A stretch of 5,156 nt of DNA from Intestinimonas timonensis (GCF_900626145.1 NZ_LR130825.1:1-5156), one strand, 5' to 3'. Shown: positions 1-4,467, counted from the first letter of the stretch. A program made the numbers and translations. The notes: generated by a model not told the origin, from the letters alone.

Positions 1-173
1 CTCATTCTGTGAGGCCAATGAGATGATTGACCGCTATATCAATTTTTACAACCACGAGCGCATCCAGCTAAAAACTGGAGTGGCGCCGCTCACGCTGCGC
101 CACTCCGCTTAAAACTTCATATTTCCCTACATTGAGGCCTTTTTGTGCTGTCCGCACAATTTGGGGCGGTTCA
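1..173 (+). mobile_element. Right end of an IS3-family insertion sequence (truncated by window edge)
   Basis: The transposase C-terminus is followed 60 bp later by a sequence that, read outward-in from 173, begins TGAACCGCCCCAAATTG and continues with a GCGGACA block. This has the architecture of IS150-type IS3 termini (TG-x-AC, a C-run, A-run, then GGACA). I therefore place the IS end at about 173, with 174-177 (agtg) as a possible short target duplication. The left end lies outside the window, so neither the paired inverted repeat nor the duplication can be confirmed here. Confidence 0.6.
2..112 (+). CDS. IS3-family transposase, C-terminal fragment (5' end outside window)
   Basis: The frame is open from the window edge and encodes 36 residues before TAA. 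It ends in the hallmark tail of the IS3/IS150 OrfB DDE integrase core (rve fold): a catalytic-helix remnant with ANEMIDRYINFYNHERIQ, followed by a G-V-A-P-L-T-L-R segment. In this family the 'YN..R.Q' block and the downstream 'P' block close the integrase domain. The enzyme would cut and join IS ends as part of a copy-out, circle-forming transposition pathway. The DDE acidic residues lie upstream of the window, so intactness cannot be judged. It is transcribed towards the SLH cluster, which lies on the opposite strand, and the cluster's terminator sits between them. Confidence 0.87.
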   Translation, partial: SFCEANEMIDRYINFYNHERIQLKTGVAPLTLRHSA

Positions 174-221
174 AGTGCCTGTGCATTGAGATGGCGGCCT
201 TTTTATGCGCAGGGAGATTTG

Positions 222-273
222 ACGGTTACGTGAGATGATAGGCGGGTGATTATTAATCACTTACGTCTACCGT
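222..273. repeat. Nested inverted repeat in the IS-cluster gap
   Basis: A perfect 7-bp palindrome (GTGATTA at 246-252, TAATCAC at 254-260, one-base centre) is enclosed by a second pair of arms. ACGGT at 222-226 pairs with ACCGT at 269-273, and ACGT at 228-231 pairs with ACGT at 263-266. It has no T-run, so it does not look like an intrinsic terminator. It could be an operator, a leftover mobile-element end or chance. It lies outside the inferred IS boundary and downstream of the cluster terminator. Confidence 0.4.
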
Positions 274-295
274 GCCCAACTAAACAACAGCGCCT

Positions 296-336
296 ATAAA
301 AATGACCGCCCACACCTGCGTTTAGGTGGGGCGGTC
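296..336 (-). terminator. Rho-independent terminator of the surface-protein cluster
   Basis: On the minus strand a GC-rich stem is formed by 329-336 with 304-311 (8 bp) and 324-328 with 313-317 (5 bp), with A312 bulged and a 6-nt loop at 318-323. It is followed immediately by ATTTTTATA (303 down to 295). It starts 10 nt beyond the stop codon of the SLH gene ending at 347. The plus strand lacks a T-run after the stem, so it is oriented for the minus-strand genes. Confidence 0.9.
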
Positions 337-346
337 AATCTATTCA

Positions 347-1297
347 TTATGCCATATCACGATACAGGAAGGTGACGATCTGGCCACGGGTACAGGTCAC
401 ATCAGGGCTAAAAGTAGTAGCGCTGGTACCAGCGGTAATTCCCTGCTGCACCGCCCAAGCCACTGCCTGAGCATATTCTGCGTCAGCGGCTACATCGTTG
501 AAATCAGCAGCCACTACAACAGGCTTTTCCGCCAGCTTCCACAGATAGGTCACAGTGGCGCTGCGAGTGCAGGGGGTATCGCCTTCAAAAGAAGAACCGG
601 AAACCAGACCCTTCTCATAGGCCCACACGGCGGCGCTTGCATAGTAAGCGTCATTTACCACATTGGTAAAGGGGTTGTTGATCGTGGGGGCGGGAGACCC
701 ATTGGCACGCCACAGGAAGGTCAAAATCTGAGCAGTGGTGCAGGTCATATCAGGAGAAAATGTATTGGCGCTGGTACCGCTGGTAATTCCCTTCTCTACT
801 GCCCACTTGACAGGCTCAGCATACCAGGCATTGGCGGCAACATCGGAAAAGCCGTTGTCAGGCTGAGGCTGGCTGGAGCCGTCCCCCAAGACCACATAAA
901 CCTCGGTAAAGTTCGTGCCCGTGGAGAAGCTGATCATGCCAATGTTGTCCCGGAACAGCTCATTGGTAGTTACTGTCTCACTGATCTCTCCCACAGTGGC
1001 CTCCACAGGAGCATAACGATCACCGTTCTTGATGTACTCCATATAGGTACCATAGCCTTCGGAGTAAGTAATGCTGCTGCCAGGCTCCACTACGATAACG
1101 GAAGCCTTTTCTTCCATGGTCTCGCCAAACCAGTCCAGCGTAATGGTACGCTCCTCCACCTTTGCAGAGGTAAAAGACCAATCCTTTCCGGCGCTATCCT
1201 TTACTGAATAGGGGCCATATCCACCGGCTGCCATTGCCGGGACAGCCAGTCCCATGCACAGAACCACAGCCGAAAACAGAGCAACAATTCTTTTCAT
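347..1297 (-). CDS. Secreted S-layer homology (SLH) domain protein, 316 aa
   Basis: Residues 1-23 form a Sec signal peptide (KR at positions 2-3, a hydrophobic core, then AMA|A). Residues 24-140 are an extracellular, probably beta-rich domain I do not recognise. After a short SSQPQPDN linker come three SLH repeats at about 149-198, 209-254 and 265-314, which end the protein. SLH domains normally form a three-pronged fold that binds pyruvylated secondary cell-wall polymer, so non-covalent wall attachment is the likely role of the C-terminus. The usual ITRAE motif is altered: TCTTAQ, PCTRSA and TCTRGQ, with one cysteine per repeat (C186, C243, C302). The start is chosen at 1297 because it opens the signal peptide and has GAGAAAGGGA 9 nt upstream; the open frame extends further (to 1483) but would bury the signal peptide. 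It is the last gene of the cluster, 169 nt after the SLH lipoprotein. The N-terminal domain's function is unknown. Confidence 0.92.
   Translation of the reverse strand: MKRIVALFSAVVLCMGLAVPAMAAGGYGPYSVKDSAGKDWSFTSAKVEERTITLDWFGETMEEKASVIVVEPGSSITYSEGYGTYMEYIKNGDRYAPVEATVGEISETVTTNELFRDNIGMISFSTGTNFTEVYVVLGDGSSQPQPDNGFSDVAANAWYAEPVKWAVEKGITSGTSANTFSPDMTCTTAQILTFLWRANGSPAPTINNPFTNVVNDAYYASAAVWAYEKGLVSGSSFEGDTPCTRSATVTYLWKLAEKPVVVAADFNDVAADAEYAQAVAWAVQQGITAGTSATTFSPDVTCTRGQIVTFLYRDMA
358..443 (-). repeat. SLH-encoding direct repeat, copy in SLH3
   Basis: This 86-bp segment aligns without gaps with 706-791, a period of 348 bp (116 codons), at roughly three-quarters identity by eye. It encodes the second helix and loop of the third SLH repeat, including G-I-T-A-G and the TCTRGQ motif. 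It indicates internal duplication of an SLH unit; SLH2, lying between the copies, is clearly more diverged. Confidence 0.65.
706..791 (-). repeat. SLH-encoding direct repeat, copy in SLH1
   Basis: This is the partner of the 358-443 repeat. It encodes the equivalent part of the first SLH repeat (G-I-T-S-G through the TCTTAQ motif). Both copies share a near-identical block around GGCGCTGGTACC and GGTAATTCCC. Confidence 0.65.
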
Positions 1298-1305
1298 AAT
1301 CCATG

Positions 1306-1316
1306 TTCCCTTTCTC
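1306..1316 (-). promoter_or_regulatory. Ribosome binding site deciding the SLH protein start
   Basis: Read on the minus strand this is GAGAAAGGGAA, placed about 9 nt before the ATG at 1297. It supports that ATG over the upstream in-frame starts. An out-of-frame ATG lies 7 nt before the chosen start and would not give the signal peptide. Confidence 0.7.
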
Positions 1317-1328
1317 TCTTTAAAATTG

Positions 1329-1454
1329 TGGTTGTGCCTGACTTCCTTGTCTTGCCACCTTTCTTTCCGGGCTATCTCCAAAGGGCACAACCATTTCACA
1401 GGAGACTTCCCGTCTTTTACCCGACAAACAGTTCTGCAAACTGTCAGGAGTCTC
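1329..1454 (-). promoter_or_regulatory. Candidate structured RNA leader between the two SLH genes
   Basis: The 169-nt gap contains two sets of inverted repeats. Set one is nested: 1449-1454 with 1402-1407 (GAGACT/AGTCTC), 1443-1448 with 1420-1425 (CCTGAC/GTCGGG, one wobble), and an inner AGTT/AACT hairpin around 1430-1442. Set two is a perfect 10-bp pair, 1384-1393 with 1329-1338 (TGGTTGTGCC and complement), enclosing 45 nt and ending just before the ribosome binding site. No T-run follows, so it is not an ordinary terminator. It does not match a riboswitch class I recognise. It may be a cis-regulatory leader, an mRNA-processing element or a stability element. Confidence 0.42.
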
Positions 1455-1466
1455 AAGGGAATGGTG

Positions 1467-2831
1467 TTACTTACGGGAGTCAATGTCTACTACACGGGAG
1501 AGAATAGTAACAACCTCTGCCCGGGTAATATACTTGTAAATACTCATGGTTCCCTTGCTGTCCTCGCCGTTAAGAATACCTGCATTGTACAGCTTGTAGA
1601 TTGCGGAATCACAAAGCTCAATGGGCAGACACCAGGTTGCATAGCCAGGCTTTCCATCCGTCTTGTCATAGGGAATGTTGGTCACGTTCTTGATGGCAGG
1701 ATAGCAAGTATCGGGCAGCGCGCTGGCAAACAGATAAGCCATACTGGAACGGGTAATGGGGCCATAATCAGGCGTTCCAGAACTCATATTGGTAAGGCCA
1801 CCATTCAGCAGATGGAAGGTGCCCTCATTGATGATACCTTGCTCAAATACATAATCAAAATAGGGATCAAACCAGTATTCGCCTGCCTTAGCAGTAAAGT
1901 CATGGTTGTCACCGTTATAAATAGAACGAACACGAGCCGCAAGCACCATTGCCTCCGTAATGCTCAGCTGCCCATTGGGATTAAAGGAGTTGGCAGAAGT
2001 ACCAGACACCAGACCAAGCTCATAGGCAGTCGTCATGTCCTTCTTGTACCAGGCATTGGCGGGAACATCAGTAAACTGTCCGTTGTAGGTGTTGACCTTC
2101 TTAAAGTTATCCAGGCTGCCCTGAGCGGGAGGAGTAACCGTACCATTACCGTTATCAGTCAAACTGCCTTTAATGGTAATGGTCTCCTTCTTGTCCTGAA
2201 GATCCAGTGTAATGTGGGCAGTGTTAGTGCCAGTCTTTTTCACAATGTTGGAGTTGCCGCTAACTGTCACTTCACCAGGGAAATTAAAGTCAATTTCAGC
2301 AAAGCTGGTCACAGTCTTGTAAGCATTGACTTCGGCCGTTTTCTCAGCCAGCTGCTCAGGAGTAAGATGGGGAACAGATGCCTCATACTCCTTATCAAGC
2401 ATAGCATAAAACTCAGGTTGACTCTTAACCGTAAGGCTAATATTCATATAGTTCTGGCCGTTTTCTGTAATTACTCCAGCAGAGATGTTTTCAACCAAAT
2501 CTCGTTGGTCAAAGATATAGAGAATAGACTGTACATTGCTGAACTGCATCTCATCGTCCAGTGCGACATACGTCTTGCCGTCATTGCCTACCGCTGTAAT
2601 ACCATTGATTCGGTTTGCGTAATTACTTTCGTAGGTGTTAACATCGTTCTCCTTGTACCAGTTAAGCTCATCCTGAGTCATCCAACTGTAAAGGTTCAAT
2701 ACTCCACTACCGGAAGTGTCAAAATTTACATATCCAGAAGCAGGAACACCGTCCGAACCACAGCCTGCCAATAAACCACACATCATGCAGGCTACCAGAA
2801 TTCCGCACAGCATCTTTTTCAGTCGAGTCAT
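1467..2831 (-). CDS. SLH-domain lipoprotein with unrecognised N-terminal domain, 454 aa
   Basis: A type II signal peptide occupies residues 1-23 (TRLKK positive start, hydrophobic core, lipobox LAGC with C24), so Lgt should lipidate C24 and LspA should cleave, leaving a membrane-anchored protein outside the cell. Residues 25 to about 245 form a domain I cannot assign; it contains an aromatic-rich stretch (LNLYSWMTQDELNWYKEND), an alpha-helical segment near 150-172 and a strand-rich segment near 173-222. Three SLH repeats follow at about 253-303, 312-372 and 384-446. The first has a clear SLH signature (FTDVPANAWY, then GLVSGTSANSFNP); the second and third are diverged but keep PITRSSM and YITRAEV, the latter close to the classical ITRAE wall-polymer motif. 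GAAAGAGGGGA lies about 9 nt upstream of the ATG at 2831. It follows the SH3b lipoprotein by 91 nt with no terminator seen. A lipid anchor combined with SLH repeats would bridge membrane and wall polymer. Confidence 0.93.
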   Translation of the reverse strand: MTRLKKMLCGILVACMMCGLLAGCGSDGVPASGYVNFDTSGSGVLNLYSWMTQDELNWYKENDVNTYESNYANRINGITAVGNDGKTYVALDDEMQFSNVQSILYIFDQRDLVENISAGVITENGQNYMNISLTVKSQPEFYAMLDKEYEASVPHLTPEQLAEKTAEVNAYKTVTSFAEIDFNFPGEVTVSGNSNIVKKTGTNTAHITLDLQDKKETITIKGSLTDNGNGTVTPPAQGSLDNFKKVNTYNGQFTDVPANAWYKKDMTTAYELGLVSGTSANSFNPNGQLSITEAMVLAARVRSIYNGDNHDFTAKAGEYWFDPYFDYVFEQGIINEGTFHLLNGGLTNMSSGTPDYGPITRSSMAYLFASALPDTCYPAIKNVTNIPYDKTDGKPGYATWCLPIELCDSAIYKLYNAGILNGEDSKGTMSIYKYITRAEVVTILSRVVDIDSRK

Positions 2832-2840
2832 AATTGACTG

Positions 2841-2850
2841 TCCCCTCTTT
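2841..2850 (-). promoter_or_regulatory. Ribosome binding site of the SLH lipoprotein
   Basis: Read on the minus strand this is AAAGAGGGGA, 9 nt before the ATG at 2831. The remainder of the 91-nt gap (2832-2922) shows neither a stem with a T-run nor a well-spaced -35/-10 pair, although AT-rich words such as TATACT and TAATAT occur. This favours read-through from the upstream gene. Confidence 0.7.
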
Positions 2851-2922
2851 CCAATCCCTCAGTTCATATTATTAAGTATATGTACCTAAAATGTAGTGAG
2901 CTTTACCTTCTTCAAATAATGG

Positions 2923-3720
2923 TTAGTCTAACTGTACATTACCAGATATCCAGTCATAATCTTCGTCAGTAAGATATCCTCCAGCATCAGCACCTGAATA
3001 TCCCATGTCGTCTCTGTCTTGCTGTATCTGGTTGGCTAAGTCGCCCAATCCTCCACTAGAGCTGCCGCCAGAGCTACTGCCTCCGCTGGATGTGTTACCA
3101 CCAGTGCTTGACTTGCTGGTTTGACCGCCAGAACTACCACTGTTTCCACCTGTACTGGGCTTGCTGCTTGGCTTGCTGGTTTGACCACTAGAACTACCAC
3201 TTGAACCAGTTGAGGTATTTACTTGTGGCTTGGTAGTACTGAGATAGTCACTAGATACATAGGCTACCTTACCATTAAACTCTATCCGACTCCAACCTGC
3301 TGCAGCTCCAGTGCCAATGCCAGTGCACTTAACGGACTGAGCCTTAGCTAAGCTACCCAGCTTATCGCTGTTGGTGCTATAACTGGAACGTACATTTACT
3401 GTGGTGGTTGCATACATGGTCTCGTTACAATCAGTGAAAAGCTGCTCCTGTTCTGTGGGGGCAGATGTTTCCACCGGTTCCTTTTGTATATCACTCAGAT
3501 CTTCTATTGTTTGCTCTGGGGTAGCAGGTGTCGTTTCGGTTTTATCCACTGTATCCTGCTGGACAGGCTTTTCACCGGAATCCTCTTTTGTATTCCCAGA
3601 AATACTTGATGTGCCCGTGCTTGTGGTGCTGTCCTGCGGAAGCTCCTTGGGGCCGCAAGCGGATAACACCAGAAGACACGCAGCGGCAAGCGAAACTATA
3701 AGTATCCTTGCCCTTTTCAT
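2923..3720 (-). CDS. SH3b-domain lipoprotein with Ser/Gly-rich linker, 265 aa
   Basis: A lipoprotein signal peptide occupies residues 1-21, with lipobox LSAC and C22 as the lipidated cysteine. Residues 23-95 are a disordered Thr/Ser/Glu/Gln-rich stalk. Residues about 101-161 form a bacterial SH3 (SH3b, SH3_3-like) domain: TTTVNVRSSYSTNSDKLGSL is the classic 'N-V-R-S-x-P/S-x-x-x-x-x-x-L-G' opening, and GWSRIEFNGKVAYVSSDYLS its closing 'W-x-x-I-x-x-N-G-x-x-A-Y-V-x-x-x-Y-L'. SH3b domains usually bind peptidoglycan peptides or mediate surface contacts. Residues 166-224 are a Ser/Gly/Thr low-complexity linker with a 20-residue repeat, followed by an acidic, conserved-looking tail (about 225-265, with DRDDMGYSG and TDEDYDW). 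The ATG at 3720 has AGAAGGGA 9-10 nt upstream. It is first in the cluster. No enzymatic domain is visible, so a structural or sensor role is more likely than wall hydrolysis. Confidence 0.91.
   Translation of the reverse strand: MKRARILIVSLAAACLLVLSACGPKELPQDSTTSTGTSSISGNTKEDSGEKPVQQDTVDKTETTPATPEQTIEDLSDIQKEPVETSAPTEQEQLFTDCNETMYATTTVNVRSSYSTNSDKLGSLAKAQSVKCTGIGTGAAAGWSRIEFNGKVAYVSSDYLSTTKPQVNTSTGSSGSSSGQTSKPSSKPSTGGNSGSSGGQTSKSSTGGNTSSGGSSSGGSSSGGLGDLANQIQQDRDDMGYSGADAGGYLTDEDYDWISGNVQLD
3112..3201 (-). repeat. Direct repeat with 60-bp period in the Ser/Gly linker
   Basis: The 30-bp blocks at 3112-3141 and 3172-3201 differ at two positions by eye and lie 60 bp apart. They encode the repeated GSS-x-GQTSK peptide of the lipoprotein's linker (Q180 and Q200). 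Such repeats expand and contract by replication slippage, and a change by one full unit would keep the frame. Confidence 0.75.
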
Positions 3721-3730
3721 ATTGCCAAAC

Positions 3731-3738
3731 TCCCTTCT
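3731..3738 (-). promoter_or_regulatory. Ribosome binding site of the SH3b lipoprotein
   Basis: Read on the minus strand this is AGAAGGGA, about 10 nt before the ATG at 3720. The stop codon of a short upstream frame (from GTG at 3902) overlaps this ATG as ATGA, but that frame has no ribosome binding site of its own and is not called. Confidence 0.7.
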
Positions 3739-3768
3739 ATCTGTCTTAAGCTCTCAACAGCTTCCACC

Positions 3769-3800
3769 CAAGGGGGACAGAGCCAGCCTGTCTCCCCTTG
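3769..3800 (-). promoter_or_regulatory. 12-bp hairpin in the leader of the SH3b gene
   Basis: Arms 3769-3780 and 3788-3800 pair over 12 bp (CAAGGGG-GACAG with CTGTC-T-CCCCTTG) with one bulged base (T3793) and a 7-nt loop. No T-run follows on either strand, so it is not a typical terminator. It lies about 50 nt before the start codon, between the terminator-like hairpin at 3819-3857 and the ribosome binding site. Confidence 0.5.
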
Positions 3801-3818
3801 AGCTTCTGCCGCCGAGAC

Positions 3819-3857
3819 AAAAAGAGCGCACACAGGTATAAAGATACCCATGCACGC
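3819..3857 (-). terminator. Candidate intrinsic terminator or attenuator upstream of the SH3b gene
   Basis: Read as minus-strand RNA, 3857-3844 pairs with 3839-3826 over 14 consecutive positions (four G-U wobbles), with a 4-nt CUUU loop. The run UCUUUUUG follows at once (A-run 3819-3823 on the plus strand). It lies about 100 nt before the SH3b start codon and downstream of a weak promoter-like sequence, so it could terminate transcripts from the right or act as an attenuator. The wobble pairs make it weaker than the 296-336 terminator. Confidence 0.45.
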
Positions 3858-3890
3858 ACGAAAGTTCCTCGCTATGTGCTTTACACAACT

Positions 3891-3918
3891 CGTATAACGC
3901 ACCTTGCTAATTCAACAA
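3891..3918 (-). promoter_or_regulatory. Weak minus-strand promoter candidate for the surface-protein cluster
   Basis: Read on the minus strand: TTGTTG (3918-3913), a 16-nt spacer, then TATACG (3896-3891). It is the best-spaced sigma-A-like pair I find upstream of the SH3b gene, but the -10 is poor. A perfect TATAAT on the same strand (3930-3925) has no matching -35. Confidence 0.3.
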
Positions 3919-3932
3919 GATTGCATTATACT
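3904..3932 (+). promoter_or_regulatory. Plus-strand sigma-A-like promoter
   Basis: TTGCTA (3904-3909), a 17-nt spacer and TATACT (3927-3932) match the sigma-A consensus at 4/6 and 5/6 positions with ideal spacing. The predicted transcript would begin near 3939 and run away from the surface cluster. No plus-strand gene follows, and a terminator-like structure ends at 4031, which suggests a short RNA product. The -35 region overlaps the minus-strand promoter candidate. Confidence 0.48.
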
Positions 3933-3938
3933 GTGGAT

Positions 3939-4031
3939 GTGGTACTGCTGACGCAGTTGTGCATAGTGGTCACGACACCTGTACAGTGGATAGAGGGTTG
4001 CCGCCCTCTATCCCTGCCGCACTATTTTTTT
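3939..4031 (+). ncRNA. Candidate small RNA, about 90 nt
   Basis: Between the promoter at 3904-3932 and the T-run at 4025-4031 lie three consecutive hairpins: ACTGC/GCAGT (3944-3948 with 3953-3957), GTTGTG/CACGAC (3956-3961 with 3971-3976, one wobble, sharing two bases with the first), and a strong 10-bp stem at 3988-4013. An alternative pairing joins TAGTG (3964-3968) to CACTA (4020-4024), closing a larger stem directly before the T-run. There is no worthwhile coding frame inside. It does not match an RNA family I recognise. It could instead be a transfer origin or another DNA-level site. Confidence 0.36.
3984..4031 (+). terminator. Terminator-like stem-loop with T7 run, plus strand
   Basis: GGATAGAGGG (3988-3997) pairs perfectly with CCCTCTATCC (4004-4013) around a 6-nt loop. 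CAG/CTG extends the stem by three pairs past one bulged base (T3987). Seven Ts follow at 4025-4031, but 8 nt separate stem and T-run, which is long for an intrinsic terminator. Pairing of 4020-4024 with 3964-3968 would remove that gap. Confidence 0.55.
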
Positions 4032-4039
4032 GCCTCGTA

Positions 4040-4153
4040 ACCTCATTCTAAACCATGTGGATATAAAATGCAAGTAGAGCAATCGATCTTAAAAGTAAAT
4101 GTCTATTTTTATACTTCAAGTCGATCCATACATATATCCACCATGGATGAGGT
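4040..4153. repeat. Imperfect inverted repeat, about 20-bp arms, 114-bp span
   Basis: The arms are 4040-4065 and 4133-4153. Paired blocks are ACCTCAT/ATGAGGT (4040-4046 with 4147-4153), CCATG/CATGG (4053-4057 with 4142-4146) and TGGATATA/TATATCCA (4058-4065 with 4133-4140). They are interrupted by a 6-nt insertion on the left (4047-4052) and one base on the right (C4141). The 67-bp interior contains a further AAGTA/TACTT pair (4072-4076 with 4112-4116). It could be a small non-autonomous element, a recombinase-related site or a cruciform. Confidence 0.5.
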
Positions 4154-4432
4154 GCTATTGTGTATATCTATTAAGCACTTTTTGAGGCAGGGAAATTTTT
4201 CATCCAAGCAGTTGTTGAGTGAAGATGTCCTGGGGAAGTATAGTATGTTTTGCGTTTCCGAAAATGTTGAGGTTCTATCTTTATGCCCATTTTCTTTGGA
4301 GAAACTGTCATTCCATCTAAAAAATCTATGCCTATTTCTGCTTCTATTATTGACGAGCAGGAAAAATTAGTTGTCTTACCGGACAAACCCAACATTTCTC
4401 ACCAGCATTTTAGGACTTCACCGGTTTTATCT

Positions 4433-4467
4433 ACGCTCTCCCAAGCGTCGGTGTACAAGGGGTACAA
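4433..4467. other. Repeat cluster downstream of the recombinase gene, possible attachment region
   Basis: TGTAC (4452-4456) and GTACA (4462-4466) form a palindrome around AAGGG, and the same bases also contain a direct repeat of GTACAA (4453-4458 and 4462-4467). Just left is another palindrome, ACGCT/AGCGT (4433-4437 with 4444-4448). Large serine recombinases act on short sites with inverted half-sites around a 2-bp core, often next to their gene, and this lies 41 nt past the recombinase stop codon. The assignment is inference from position and symmetry only. Confidence 0.25.

Noticed and set aside
326..1207. Long plus-strand open frame opposite the SLH gene
   Set aside because: It is the antisense shadow of a clear secreted SLH protein, has no recognisable domain, and starts inside the terminator stem.
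1254..2774. 506-codon plus-strand open frame
   Set aside because: It is antisense to the SLH lipoprotein and spans two minus-strand genes and the structured gap; the opposite strand has signal peptide, lipobox, SLH repeats and ribosome binding site.
3717..3902. 61-codon minus-strand frame whose stop overlaps the SH3b start
   Set aside because: It begins with GTG without a ribosome binding site, spans two strong hairpins and a T-run, and matches no family I know. It looks like an untranslated leader.
3889..3932. Invertible promoter controlled by the recombinase
   Set aside because: No matching inverted repeats were found flanking the promoter region on both sides, so there is no basis for a phase-variable switch.
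4068..4370. 100-codon plus-strand frame in the AT-rich gap
   Set aside because: It has no ribosome binding site, is low in charged residues towards the end, and covers the right arm of the inverted repeat. A decayed gene cannot be excluded.
4362..4386. Short hairpin with A-run as terminator of the recombinase gene
   Set aside because: The stem is only 5 bp (TTGTC/GACAA) with a 6-nt loop, and the T-run starts 4 nt after it; this is too weak to call.
4171..4395. 74-codon minus-strand frame
   Set aside because: It overlaps the plus-strand frames with no better support and has no clear ribosome binding site or recognised domain.
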